Assembly (NCBI GenBank): GCA_025024175.1
Contig: QCXZ01000137.1
Span: 71,982,680 to 72,046,679 of the forward strand
From: Rhyzopertha dominica
Taxonomy: Eukaryota; Arthropoda; Insecta; Coleoptera; Bostrichidae
Direction: 5' to 3'
DNA: 64,000 nucleotides
Part shown: one piece after another, positions 1 through 12,899 of the stretch
Layout of the letters: each line of letters opens with the position of its first letter
Numbering within the stretch: the first letter of the stretch is position 1
Translations under genes and position numbers: made by a program
The notes under the pieces: generated by a model
Databases searched by the model: none
Seen by the model: the letters and a program-made list of their open reading frames with translations, nothing else
What the model was told of the DNA's origin: nothing

Positions 1-2030
1 AAACACTTAGACACATTAATTGAAAGGCATTTTGAACGATACAATTAAAAATTAGCTTTGGGAGTACTTCTAGTACTTGCATTTGACTGAATTAATTATC
101 CCAGTCAGTGTGAAAATAGCAATATGGTGGCAAATATATGAAGTGAAGTAGTGGCAAATAGATGCGAGTTCCTTCGTTTACTTTGAACGACTTAGTACTT
201 AAAGTATCAATAGTTAAAAGCAAATAATAGAAATTTTAACAGCTCAACCGACTTACAGCTTCAAACACAGAAACCTTCCAGAACCGACGGACCACCCCCA
301 ATAAAACATATTCACATGCACTCCACAAAACACCAAATCCTCTAAGTGTACAGAAGGAAACTGGGGAAACACGTGATGTGTACAGCATGTACATTCAGAC
401 AAGTTGCAACAGAAAAGGCAGCATGGTCCCCAAATGTGCCGTGATGGGCCCGGTACATCCTGCACGCCTTGTTGCGTGCTGCACGGAGGAATGCGTCTCC
501 TGTTTTGCAAACTGTTGCGCCCAGACACGCATACGATAACGAATCAATGTCTAAAATGGTGTGTCTTCCAAGGGATTCTACGACTCAATCCGTGGGTCCT
601 TAGTTCTATTAATTGTGTGACGTGCGGATTGGCTGGTTATGTAATAAAGTTGTGGAGAGGCTGGTTGCTTAGAGGCATCACGAAGATGGAAAAATTGTGA
701 TGCCGGCGCATCCCAATATGGGTTGGTGGCATTAACCGAAGTAACCGTACAATTTATAATAATACGATATATTTTAAAGGGAAAAAGCAAATCAAAAGAA
801 GTCAAAATATGAGTACAATCACACATAACTATAATCGCAATGGTAAATATAGTATCATACACAATGTTATGGCTCTAAAGCACTTGTAACACACCAACTT
901 TCAGGTTGTTTTTTTCTAATTCATCAGCTATTTTTGTGAGTATATAACAAGCAAATAATTTTCAACGCAGAAATCACACACGAATAACAACAGATTTCAA
1001 AATTCAAAACTAGAGATTTCTTGCTTTAGAATAAATAGAGAAGCACTCAGGAAAATTTAGCCTTCAGGTTGTCGGGTGGCGATTAAAGCCGAAAAAACAG
1101 ACCCCGTTTCTAGAAAACAATATGAAGTAATATCCTGAAACAGAGAAAACAAGCTGTTCAATATCGAGTGAGGGAAAGACTTTTCTTTTCAATAGACCAT
1201 TTCGCTAAATTTATGTCCTAACCCAATAACCAAAAGGATACCTGAGTGTAGAAGTGAGATGTAGAAATTGCTCTTATTAGAAATGTCACATTTAATATAA
1301 TAAAAGTCGTTTTTAGATGTAATATATAACTGTTGAAGTAATAAAGTAAAAAGACGTAAACTGTATTTTCAGCATACACTGCAACTAAGAGGTACAACTG
1401 TATGTTATATCAAACAAAAGTTCCAATAGTTTGAAAGTAGTTTAGAAGAAACTGTAAAGGTACTACAGCCAAAATATCAAGAAGCGGGACAAAGAGAAGA
1501 AATATTTACTCCCAAACGACTTAAAGAGAGAGAGGAATTCTGAGGAAGAGGAGAAATAGTAGCTTGTAGATAGGTATAATAAATCGGAAAATCGCAATTC
1601 ACCTGTAGGATGGCGACATCAAAAATTTTACCCTACTGATAATGGAGAAAGCGAAGAAGCAGCGCGACGAAATAAATATTGTTACGTGCCGGCGGATGAT
1701 GCGTCACAATCAGCATATCTATAGGTAAGAGGCATGCAGATGTGGACACTGCAATGCATTAGTGATCCTAGTAACAGATACAAGCCTATAGAACAGCACA
1801 GGAACAGTCCAGAGACATCTAAAAAGATAGCGTGTCTAACCGTACAAAAATATATATGTTGTTCCATAAAAAAAATGAAGTTAAGCTTATGCATTATTTT
1901 TTTAGTTTTGCCTGGATTGGAACTGCACTGCTTTCATGTTTAATAGGGCAGCGAAAATGCCACCTCGTATATCTTTATTAGTTACTTAGATATAATTTGT
2001 TTTCGAAATAGCTACAAACTGAACTTTTAG
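1..2030. other. No recognisable gene
   Basis: I see no gene or transposon that I can name here. The stretch at about 240-700 is less AT-rich than its surroundings and has open frames of 91-98 codons on both strands, but none resembles a family I know. The rest is AT-rich with only short open frames. Confidence 0.5.
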
Positions 2031-2039
2031 AGAAAAAAA

Positions 2040-2265
2040 ACCAAACTGGTCTTGAGATTATCACGTTTTTGGTTAAATGGTGTCTTTGATGCCTCCATGG
2101 TGATGTTTTATTTAATTTTTGAACTTGTCTCAGAAATTTTCGGGGTTCCAAGGATTATGGGGGCAATCGAAACGTCACATCCACGATTGTTTGTTATAGT
2201 GTTTATTTAGTGGAAAAACATAATAATCTTACTCCATGGAAGCTGAAAGCGTTCACCCTCATGGT
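2040..2265 (+). mobile_element. Penelope-like element terminal (pLTR) remnant
   Basis: This stretch resembles the tail that follows the GIY-YIG frame of the PLE at 20.9-22.1 kb. Both share GAACTTGT near the start and ATCGAAACGTCA further on. At 2243-2260 it carries, inverted, an 18-base block (GAGGGTGAATGCTTTCAG, one base different) that also occurs at 20,934-20,951 and 42,236-42,253. No coding part is attached, so I read it as a terminal fragment. Boundaries are approximate. Confidence 0.6.
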
Positions 2266-2459
2266 AATAATGTGTTCTTTAAATTCATAAAAGAAATAAA
2301 TATTTAATAATATACAAAATAAGATTCAGTAGCACCTAGATAAAATGGGATCCTGTATATGTGAAAATATGTTCTGGAGACGCGGAAGTGCTTTTTCACT
2401 AAGCATATAATAGGAATCCTGCTTCTAGTACCATTTGCACATTTCATACATTGAAGTAT

Positions 2460-3905
2460 TCGAAACTATTGTATAGAAAACTATTTACTTCGTATTTCTA
2501 AAATTTTAGCTGCAAGAGGTATAAGTAGGTACCTTACAAAAGGGCTGGTGTCATAGCATTATAAAAAATGAAAAATACGAACTATATAATATCATGCGAA
2601 AACCAGATTAGGAAGACTGCAACAAAATTTTACTGTTACATGATGTTTATTATATAGAAAGCACCATTAGCTTCAGGAATGATCGCCTGCAGTACAAAAG
2701 ACATGCCTGTAAATAAAAGCGGTAAAGAAAGGAAGTAGGTATGTATTATTAATAACAAAAGAGTCTTAGATACAAAGGCAAATTCAAACTACTAGTTTTC
2801 CTACCAGATATAAATACTCCTAAATAAAAGCAATGCTAGTTAAGAGTCCAGAAACATGCTTTCGTTCCATAACTTGTTACTTATCTCTATTACGTAAACT
2901 GACGTGTTTGCTGTTTGGCTCTTAATATTCACGAACATTTAAGCATATTCCATAGCACTCACCCTTGACCTTACTACATAATTTGAATCTGTTAGCTGCA
3001 CGCATTGCCCAGAGAATACTAAACTGCCTATTAATAAATCCACTCTTTAGACGATAGAAATTACTGGACATGTTTGGATTCGGATACATGGTCTGTAAAA
3101 GACATCACATGCAATTACATATTTTGATTTGCAAATGTAGATGCAAAATATGCTGAATTGCGTGTGCAATAGCGCCGCCCCCAGTAAGTTTTTTACTCGA
3201 CTGTAATTATGCGAAGCGTGCCTGCACTGTTTAAAAGTTTGAAAATTGGAAATACATACGTCATTCTTACTTAAATGATGTTTTAAAATAACACAAAATG
3301 AGTGTTTGCAGCAAGATTACCATTTGACGGAGTTTTACTGCATGTGATGGTTACGTAAGAAGCCATTTACTTACATCCTACAAAAGAGTGCAGCAGTATT
3401 TAATAATCTTTGTTTGTTCGAAACGAAACCAAACGGAGTTCAAATGAACAAACGCAGTTAATTAAACACTTATAAAACAAATAATAATTGTAATGGTATA
3501 AATTGCCACACCGGAAGATTCCTACACACATGATAACAAAATGCCTGGGTCGCTAATATCCCTTAAAGAAGTTCTGCTCACTAAATGCTCTCTTAAACAC
3601 TATTGACGAAGCGAGTCAGCCTCAACACCCTGTATATACGTGCAAAACAGAAAAAAAACGTTTTTCAAACTGGCAGGTCAGTGTATTACTAAGTAAATCC
3701 TACTTATGCTAAAACTATCAATATCACCACGGTATCGGAATTTTTTCACGCAAATATTTCAGGAGACCTGAATATTCTGATACCGTGATTTACATATAAT
3801 CAAAGTAGCTTAAATTTATTACTAACATTATACCGTATAATGTCATTTAACTTATGTGGAACATGTTGAGACCTTCTGATGCAAAAAACGTACCTAAATA
3901 AGAGA
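2460..3905. other. No recognisable gene
   Basis: AT-rich sequence with no open frame, repeat or transposon signature that I can support. Confidence 0.45.
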
Positions 3906-3909
3906 GTTT

Positions 3910-4660
3910 TGTATCAATTGCTGTCCTCTTTGAATAAGAGAAGTTAAATGCAGACTATATAGATACACGACTATCAATATTTAAGTTGGACAGCAGCAAG
4001 TTTTCAAATAACATAGTTCTGAGGACACGATCCCAGTGTAGCATAACATTTACTAAAACATGAATGTATATGTTTCGCGTATTTAATTATCAATAAAAGG
4101 ACCTAAGTTCCTTGCCTTATTATGAATTTTAATATTGTATTTCCAAAAGAATACATAAATCCAATGTATATGGAATACATGGAACCTTGAGGAACAACAT
4201 AAGTTTTCGTCGAACAACAAGCATACCCCAAAATAGCTAGCAAAATGCTATGCCGAGTGGTGTCAAAAGTCCGCGAAATCCAGATTGTAATGGTACTATC
4301 AAGAACTGTACATAACGTAGGCAGAAGACTTATTAGACGTTGTTTGTAGTTCTCAAGTTGGGAAGCATTAGACATAGGACGAGAACGCCTACCTTTCAAG
4401 TTTCTGGAACTACACTTTGCTTAATGCAACAATTTAAAATATCATAAAATAACTCATACTTGAATTGGTTTCATCGATATCAGTTGCGAGTAGTACTATA
4501 ATATTCCAGAAAATCTTATGTTTGATTTCCTTATTAAAACAGAAAGAAATAGGCAATCCATGAGTGTTTGGTAGTTTTATAATAACATTATCAGCATTCT
4601 TGAAATTGTCAAGAAAACAAAATATTGATTTCGGGCAAATGTATTGCTCTTATATTTATA
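3910..4660 (-). mobile_element. Decayed non-LTR retroelement fragment, copy A
   Basis: This is one of two direct copies of a roughly 740-bp sequence; the other is at about 6545-7290. On the minus strand an open frame of about 98 codons (4399-4103) includes ENYKQRLISLLPTLCTVLD. That resembles the N-terminal palm segment of non-LTR reverse transcriptases (NYRPISILP...S.VLE). Further on it reads VVPQGS, resembling the PQGS motif, with the expected intervening RT residues missing. I infer an internally deleted RT fragment. It is non-functional. Confidence 0.5.
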
Positions 4661-5420
4661 AATAAATAATTAATAACTAAAAGCAATGGGATTCATGAGA
4701 TTAAAATAGTTTTTGTAGCTGATAAAGTAAAGTAAAGTGAAGTAAATGTTGGTATACGAAAGCAGCAATGCCGGACTCTAACAGACGTAACCACAAAATT
4801 TATTAGCCATAATACGTATTTATTTTACCAAAAACCAAAGCACTATTTTTTGTAATTCATATAATANGGAACGTTTTTCAACTAGGCTNTTGATGAAATA
4901 CTTGCGAAGACAGAGAAATAAAACTAGTACTTACAATATATGAACAAAAATAAACATACGTGAAATATTTCCATTATTAAATACGCATCGCGGAACAACG
5001 CACTTATGCTTATGGCTTATGTTAAGTTGCTTATAACGACTACTTATTCTTTTGCCTATTTTAATGCCACTTTTGATCTGGTATAAATAACGAGACTGTG
5101 CACTAATTTTCAAAATTTTGTTCTATTATAGAGAATCTATTTTTAATTTTACCCAAATATGTTCTATCTATTTTTATCCTCAAGCCTTTGGTACACTATC
5201 ATGCGGGTTTTTGATGCCAGCTCTCGGTTTATAACATGCTTCAAACTTATCGACAAAAAATTTAAGATTGAAATTTGTTAGCGTATACCTACAAAAGACC
5301 AAAAACCATTCATTCTGCCTTTGTTTCCAAATTATCTTTTACAAAAAAGAGCACTGCAGCGCACCAATTTAAAAAATTCGCGTAATTACTAGACTTGACT
5401 ATGATTGTTTCCTAGGCCAA
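4661..5420. other. No recognisable gene; contains Ns
   Basis: AT-rich, with single N bases at 4867 and 4889. The 60-codon minus-strand frame at 4931-5113 has no features I recognise. Confidence 0.4.
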
Positions 5421-5427
5421 TTTCCGT

Positions 5428-5757
5428 GTGGAACAAACAAAAATAATGCCGCCTGCCGGTGAATATACGAGCGGCGTGCTAGGCTCTCTGCGATCCGATC
5501 GCAACCTGGCTCATTTACCTGTCACAGACGCATCAAACAGCCCCTATAATTTGACTGAAAACAAGCCAGATAAAAGCGGACAATTTACCAACAGATTACA
5601 AACACAAAGAAAATCCAACGGTCGATACGTGTTTTTTCTATTATTCCCGAAAAAAGATACCGAAATTGCCNTCAGCAGACGCCGTGGACGTCAGTTACCG
5701 GGAGAAAGCCAATTTGCCGCCGCCATTATCGAATTAAACGCTACGCGTATGCTTTAA
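5428..5757 (+). other. GC-richer open frame of unknown nature
   Basis: An open frame of about 109 codons, clearly richer in G+C than its flanks and containing one N at 5671. The predicted residues include MPPAGEYTSGVLG and a basic patch SRRRGRQ. I do not recognise a family, signal peptide or membrane segment. The first codon of the frame is not ATG; the first internal ATG is at about 5446. On the opposite strand there is only a short ATG frame. It could be an exon of an unseen gene, a first-exon or promoter region, or transposon sequence. The composition makes it worth listing, but coding status is unproven. Confidence 0.3.
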
Positions 5758-6180
5758 GATATAATAATATGCACTTTATACGGATCGAAAAACATGTAAT
5801 CGTCAAATTATCTGGTGCAGCTGATTTCATAACTTTTTTTGTCGAAAAATCGTCCGTAGTGTAACTCAAAATCTACCCTTATTGACTACAATATTGTCTA
5901 TGTGGAAACCAAATTTGCGGTAGAATCTTTTTTGCACAACCTCCTACTAAAGAAAATAAACCATTTTGCAAGATTTTTATATTTTTTTCTTGCAATTAAG
6001 CAATTAAATTTACAAGGATGATCTTACAAGGGCTGATCCCTATGCTCCGCCGCTGACCTATTTCTAATTAGTTGCTGTATTAATGATCGTGACAGTTAAC
6101 TGACATTTGTAGATGATATCTACAAAATATAAACTTTGAATCTCAAAGCGTTGTTGATCTGTAGTTAATTCTTGAACTGT

Positions 6181-6545
6181 GTGTCGTGATTAATCATAAA
6201 AATGGATCCTGTAGAACGATCAGCCGTAGTAATATACCTCTAAAAAAGGCATAATGCCAACTTAAATTCATGAAGACATTGCAGCCTTTATTGGGGACTC
6301 AGTTGTAATTTATGTGTTCTGGGATGCTCAAGAAATCATCCTGACTGACTATTTGCAAAAGGGACAGACCATTATAGAGACTATTACTAGCAATTCATTT
6401 ATAAATTGCGAGTCGCTCTTGAAGAGAAACTCCGAGAAAAATTAAAGAAAGGTGTGTCGTTTCATCAGGCTAATGCTCCTAGCCATACATCTTGTATTGC
6501 CATAGCTGCTATACACCAAGCAGGCAGGAATTATTGCTCCAATAT
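6181..6545 (+). pseudogene. Mariner transposase remnant (5' and middle part)
   Basis: Read across several frames, this shows mariner-family landmarks. There is an ATG followed by VERSAV at about 6202, then FWDAQEIILTDYLQKGQ near 6318 (the region of the first catalytic Asp), and FHQANAPSHTSCIA near 6460 (the second catalytic region, with Asp replaced by Ala-Asn). Stops and frameshifts interrupt it, and it ends where repeat copy B begins. It is a dead fragment of a DD34D-type mariner, and a related fragment lies at 7440-7790. Confidence 0.7.
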
Positions 6546-7290
6546 GTATCAATTTGAGAAGTCAAATGCAGACTATATACATACAGGACTATCAAAATTT
6601 AAGTTGGACAGCAACAAGTTTTCAAATAACATAGTCGTGAGGACACAATCTCAGTGTACAATAACATTTACTAAAACATGAATGTATACGTTTCGCGTAT
6701 TTAATTGTCAATAAAAAGAACCGAGTTCCTTGCCTTATCATGAATTTTAATATTGTATTTCCAAAAGACTACATAAATCCAATGTATATGGAATAAACAG
6801 TAGGGGTACTAATATGGAACCCTGAGAAACAACATAAGTTTTCCTCGAACAACCAGTATACCCCAAAATAGCTATGCCGCGTGGTGTCGAAAGTCCGCGA
6901 AATCCAGATTGTAATGCTGCTATCAAGAACTGTAGATAACGTAGGCAGAATACTTATAGGACGTTGTTTGTAGTTTTTAAGTCGGGAAGCATGAGACATG
7001 GACGAGCACGCCTACCTATCAAGTTTCTGGGACTACACTTTGCTTAATGCAACAATTTAAAATATCATAAAATAACTCATACTTGAATTGGTTTCATCGA
7101 TATCAGTTGCGAGTGATACTAATATTCCAGATAATCTTATGTATGAGTTCCTCATTAAAACAGAAAGATACAGGCAATCCTTAAGTGTTTGGTAGTTTTA
7201 TAATAACATTATCAGCATTGTTGAAATTATCAAGAAAATAAAATTATTGATTTCGGGCAAATTTATGGCTCTTTTACCTATAAATAGCTT
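6545..7290 (-). mobile_element. Decayed non-LTR retroelement fragment, copy B
   Basis: Direct repeat of 3910-4660, in the same orientation and easily alignable throughout. The minus strand again carries KNYKQRPISILPTLSTVLD (6999 downward), which fits the RT palm segment, with the same loss of the following RT core. Because both copies appear to share the same internal structure, they probably descend from one deleted progenitor or a segmental duplication. It abuts the truncated mariner fragment at 6181-6545. Confidence 0.5.
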
Positions 7291-7439
7291 ACTTAAGTTT
7301 TTCTATAGTAGTTTCGTAACATTTTGATAAGCTACATAATATCTAAGGAATGCCTTCTTTCCTTTTTTATTTTCCAGAATAGTACAGTTGTCCAGTTCTT
7401 TGTAATAATTCCAATAAGATGCTTTAGGTTTATACCTAA

Positions 7440-7790
7440 GAGAGAAAACGTCGAGAAGTCCAACAGCTAGTAAACTAAAGAAGGATGTGTTGTTTCATCA
7501 GACTAATGCTCCTAGCCATACATCTTGTATTGCCATGGCTACTATACACCAAGCAGGCTTTGAATTATTAGAGCAACCGGCCTATTCACCAGATCTCGCC
7601 CCCTTCCCCTCCAGTGATTACAGTCTGTATCCCTAAGTAAACGAAAACTTACGTTGAAATTTTTTTCAGTAATGATGAACTGATGTAAGCCGTGAAGAGG
7701 TGGTTTGCAGAAGTACGAATTTTTTCAGGAGGCTGATGAGGTATTTGAGCACCGATGCACCAAGTGCATAAGTGCACGGGAAGACTGCCA
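7440..7790 (+). pseudogene. Mariner transposase remnant (3' part)
   Basis: The translated sequence contains FHQTNAPSHTSCIAMA, then GFELLEQPAYSPDLAP and SSDYSLYP. These are the second and third catalytic regions of a DD34D mariner transposase. A decayed C-terminal region, with the usual acidic and Trp-Phe positions, follows to about 7790. It overlaps in content with the end of the fragment at 6181-6545 (the FHQ...HQAG stretch occurs in both), so these are two separate copies and not one split gene. Frame breaks show it is inactive. Confidence 0.75.
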
Positions 7791-10690
7791 AAAAATAAAA
7801 TAATACCATGCCAGTGTAATTTTACTACAAAGAGATCAGGGATGCAACATAGAGATCCACCTTCGTATCGAGGTTTCGCAAGGCCTTTGATACCTTGCCC
7901 CTTCTTAAGTTGAGCTTCTATTAGTTCTGATGTACACAACGAATTTGTTGCCATTTTAAAATTTTTGCAATATAGCGGTTATAAGTCAAATGAATATCTG
8001 GCTGCTTCGGGAGTCTCGCAATTAATGATCTATGTATGATTGTTTTAACTTGCAGAGCGTCTTGAACACAGTTTCTTAAATCAATTTCCTAAAGCTGAAC
8101 GTGTCTAAGTGTAAGTCCATATCTTTTAGTACAAATCAGAATCTGTTAGCATTTAACTATAGCACAAATGGAAGTGTTGTAAACAAAACTGTAAAAATAA
8201 TACTTACGTTTACAGGTAGTGTCTGACGCGCTTTTAACATTGCTGGCCAAATTGCTCTGATTACTAAGTTTGCATTAAAACTGATTTGTATGCTGGAAAC
8301 TGTGGTAATTTTCCGGTTAGCATACCATTTCAATTAGCGTATGTAGCATTTATTGGACCTAATTTACCATAACCATAATTCTTTAGAATCAATGATAGGT
8401 ACTTCTTGAAGTATTTAAGTCACGCAAGCTTAGAAGAAATTATTTCCCTTAAGATTTTTATACGATTTATTAAATAACAAAATAGACTGCACTTTATTAC
8501 TTTACCAGGTTGCATTTTTTCTTCTAAAACTACATCCACATTTACGTTTAACTTTTTACAACAAACCTTGCAGAAGTAACAAATAAAATTGCCTGTTTTC
8601 AGAATGTGCAAATTGTTCAATAAGATTTCTAATAGGTGTGATATAAACGTTGATAGCATGCAGCTACATATAAGGAAAACTGTGTTTGTGTTATATAGTA
8701 GTATCTCATTTTTTGATTGCTAATTAAGTATTTTCTACAATTAGGCCTAGTAACTAGCCATAAATTGTTAATCATATTATAATCTTTGTTACGTTTCCAA
8801 ATAAATACTCGGTAGCCATTTAATTCTTAAATTAGTGTGTAGTCGTAAATTTTGAAGAAATTTGGAAATTTTGAGTTTCGCTGCCACCAGAAACACTTTA
8901 GTGAACGGCTGTGTCCAGAGCCGTTGAATAATTTAAATAATTTCCCAGCTTTTATAACTAACGAATATAAATCTACCTCTATATATTTACTTAACACTCA
9001 CTGGTTTGGGGCTTCGAAGGTGGGGTCAGCTGTAAAGAGGGGTATAAAAATTACTTTAAAATCCATTACCACATAATCTGTTTTACTGACTCAAATAATC
9101 CCCGAACCTACAAAGTTTATCTTAAAAACTTGACAAAATTGTTCGTGAAAAACAATGCAACAAATATATAAGGTCGACGTTTCGCATGAACTTGTAAGGG
9201 GCTCCATGAGGACAGTAATGAGAAGTACGGAATATGGTATAAACCCAACGCGAGAAACACGTGGGTGGCTCCTATTCTCCGCGCTTCCCTGTATAAATGT
9301 TGATAACAAAATCCGAATGTACATTTTTATTTAAAAAATTTTCTAGTTAAATGTTTACAGCAATACTATCACGAATAAGGTTTCTGATTAAACAATGAGA
9401 AATAGTTTCCTTAGCAATTTTTCCGTAGAATTGTATGGTGTAATCAACAATGTATTTATTTTAACAATTTCACCCATTTAATGGCAATCATTGAAAAATT
9501 CATAGTTATTAGTCATTTTTTGTTTCTTTTGCAAATTTTAGGATGTTTTTATATCGTGACTACAGGTTCTTTATTCTTTATAATCCTATCCTTTAATGAA
9601 AAAAGTGCACCGGCAAAACTGTGTATGATAATTTTTCTAGTAGAATTAATCTTTGAAAAAAAAAGTGTTTTGAACTGGAAAACATAAATATCTGAAACGC
9701 CTTTTTAATCCAAAAGAATTGTTGTTATTTTGTAGACAGACGAGTAAGCTTTCACCAAGTTTAATTAAAATTGAATTATTTTTGTATTAATGAAAAATAA
9801 CTCTGCTCACGAATTTTTTTTCATTAATACATATCCTTTGATCATTTCCACCTATCTATAATTGTTTGGATAATACTTATTTTTTTCGTTTAAAATGAAT
9901 TATTTCTTTAATTCTAAATAGAAATAAAAGTGAGTGAAACGAATTATGGCAAGAAAATGGGCAGGTTTAATATATTGCAAAACTTTATAGAAAAAGGTTT
10001 ACATTTTGTCGAGTTTGTGGTTTATGTTTGCGCTTGCAATTCACATTGCAAAAATCATGAAACATATACTACTACCTGTAAATATGTCTATATAAAAAAC
10101 GATAACGGCTTTTTAATTTACGAGGTTCATAAAAAGTAAGCGAAATTAAACAGCTAACCGCGAATCGATAGAATCGAAAACTGTCAGAATTCGGTTTTGA
10201 TGGTGCCGGCGGTCTTACTTTCATGTTACCGAGCTTCCGAATTTTATTTGCCTACTGGTAATGAATGCAATATATTTAGTTAATTGGCTCTTATCTTTCT
10301 CGCTGTCTGTAGCTGCATAAAGAAATATCATCATTATTTGAGGTAAAAACCATGAGCGTATTCTGACAAGCATTACATTTAAACGAACCATAAAATTGAT
10401 GCACTCATTTTTTATATTTCTATACCCCGTTTTAATTAGCAACTAAAGCGTCAATTAAAGATAATAATATGACGACAGCGGCGTCCATAATAAACCTTTG
10501 GAGTCAATTTTAGAAAGGTGGTAAATCTGCAGCATTTGTAACATTTGTTAGTTTTTCAGATCAACACCTAGCATAGACTGTTGATTCCAACATTCCAAGA
10601 CATCACAGTTCAGTCGTTCTTTATCAAGCATTATTAGGGCGCCAGGAAGTACGACGATATTTTAACCCTTTTGGTATATACTACGTATCG
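7791..10690. other. No recognisable gene
   Basis: Several open frames of 65-100 codons occur (for example 7954-7649 minus, 8852-9076 plus, 9481-9687 plus), but none has motifs I can assign and most are AT-driven. No tRNA, repeat array or transposon terminus was identified. Confidence 0.4.
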
Positions 10691-10789
10691 ACACTGAATT
10701 CTTATTATCAATTCTTAATTATTTTTCCACAGAAAGTTCATTTTCATATTTTATATTATATCTGTACAATATTGAAATTTTAGATTTGC

Positions 10790-12110
10790 ATCATTTGTTC
10801 CAGCATCTAGAGTACCACTAGGATCGAACCTGGGACTACTGTTGTTTCTAATTCTTGTTGATTTTTGCAGGTTTAGGCTCTCAATAATTATATTAAAATA
10901 GATAAGCTTTGTGTTATATTACGTTTTGATCTTTTATTTAGATCACTTTCAAATATTATACTATATATATATTATAACTGACGAACTGACTTTAACTTAA
11001 CGTAACTTACATCATACCAAGCCTTTGGTATATACGCAAAATCAGTTCTACGCCGTGATGTCTGCACTAGACCTAAGCTGCACTGACGAGCTATAATGAC
11101 AGCGAAATAGATCTATCTGCAGTTGGTTGCGGTGCAGACAGCACATCATAGACATGCATTTTAGTGACATTTACAATTTTGATATTAATACAAAATGTAC
11201 TTTGGAGTTTGTTCCATCGCTAGAATTATTATTTGAATAGCAAATGTTAAAGTACGAGTTATATGTGAGTGTGATAAAGTGTTTGTTTGTTTAAATGTTA
11301 GTGTTGTAGATATTACGCGTCTATAATTTCTGATGTTTGTGAATTAGATAGTAGGGTGCTTGGTTGTGAGAAGTTGTTATTTGTGGACAATTTAAAATTG
11401 TATTTAAGGATGGCATAAGTTAAAGATTGTATATTGATTCGACAAAGCTTATATGCCCTCGCAAGATAGTGTAATGAGAACAAATTACTTTTAAACATAT
11501 GTAATAACATTGTGTCGTACAGTAGAAAACAGGCTGCTGTCAACTTTTCATTTGTTATAGATAAATAAAGGGGAATGAAATGCGCCATGGATTTGGGAGT
11601 AATATTTGACCAAAAATTTACATTCAACGATTTACAGAAACAGAAACTGTAAAGAATATGAAAATTCAACTACTATGAAAGTACTATATATTTGCCTTAT
11701 ACTATCTAAACTTAAATATGCATTAGTGATCTGGTATTATGCCTATAGAATCTACGTCGACTAATTGGAATCAGTACAGCGCAAATTCTTGAAAGTTTGT
11801 CTTATTGAGCAAGGTTGCGACCATATCCTGCCGTTGAATAGGTTCATTGTTGATTCTCTGCGTAAACGTATGATGATTAGTGTTCTTAAGTTTTTAAATG
11901 GCTCGGTACACGGAACTTTGGACTGTGACTTTGAAGCTTATCTTCTTAGTACCGCGATTACACTCGAGACAGAATGTATTATTCTATTGTTCACGAGTTA
12001 GACCAAACATAATTGTTAAATCCCCTATATTACAACAGTTGACTGCTGATAGGTGTGAATTATTCGGTGATTCGTTGCATTGTATATGTTAAATACATAT
12101 GAAGTAGACG
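10790..12110 (+). pseudogene. Decayed non-LTR retrotransposon (RT to C-terminus)
   Basis: Three successive pieces match the order of a Jockey/CR1-type RT. At about 10,807 SRVPLGSNLGLLLFLI resembles the PQGSxLGPLLF motif. At about 11,588 DLGVIFDQKFTFND matches the thumb-proximal motif. From about 11,680 to 11,840 a stretch ending LESVQRKFLK matches the conserved segment after the RT. Many stops and frameshifts separate them, and the YADD catalytic segment is not readable. No tail or target duplication was found. Confidence 0.6.
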
Positions 12111-12890
12111 AATAGCATTTTGTCTGTTTTTGCTATTTATAATGTAATTAATCTTTGTTATCTTTTTTCTAAACTTATTTAGATTTACACTAGCTGCACT
12201 AGGAATTTAGATCTTTTCTTCATAAATATTTCTATTGCTATTACATTTTTAATTGTTAGTAAACTAACCAGAGCAAAAGAGCCCTAGTCTAAACTATAAT
12301 TAAAGAAATGTTTATTGAAAAGAAATATGCAACGCAAAGAAACAACAACTTTTTAACTCTAATAAGCAGAACTTAATCTAAGCAAGCTAAAGATTTGTAC
12401 TAATACATACATTTTCTGCTATAAAACAGGTTGACATTCGAGTGAAACATATACGCATTGCTGAAAAAAATAAAATGTTTAATAAATGTCAACAACAAAA
12501 CGCTAATCATATAATACTGCTTATCTATCTGAAAAGAAAGTGATATATTATGAACTCAAACAAATATTTATTACTAAATGAACATTTATTTGCCCGTTAC
12601 GCAGAGAAAAAAGATTGTTGGATTTCTTCAAGTAAAATAATCTTTTGAGAGGGACACACCTGATTTTTCGTTTTAAGATTTCCTTGAATCCCTCCTTAAA
12701 GCCAATGTCAGCTAACGGTGCCAATTGGTAGTACCACTTAGCGGTAGAAGTAGAACTCTAGGTATGCTGAAGACAGTCGGCAAATTTAGCCATGAGCCGA
12801 AGTATTTAGACATATAGCCATTTGTCTATCGCAAATTAATCAGATGCTAAAACAAGAAGATAGTTCGGCACAGACTATCGCAGTTTGGAC
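12111..12890. other. No recognisable gene
   Basis: AT-rich sequence between a non-LTR remnant and a hAT remnant. I see no open frame or repeat that I can support. Confidence 0.4.
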
Positions 12891-12899
12891 ATATTCCCA

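Noticed and set aside
253..528. Minus-strand frame with LEDLVFCGVHVN, faintly like a Tc/mariner first catalytic region
   Set aside because: No second supporting motif nearby, and the ending does not fit.
10805..10830. GGATCGAACCTGGGACTAC resembling a tRNA T-arm
   Set aside because: No acceptor stem or anticodon arm surrounds it. It lies in the PQGS-like region of a decayed RT.
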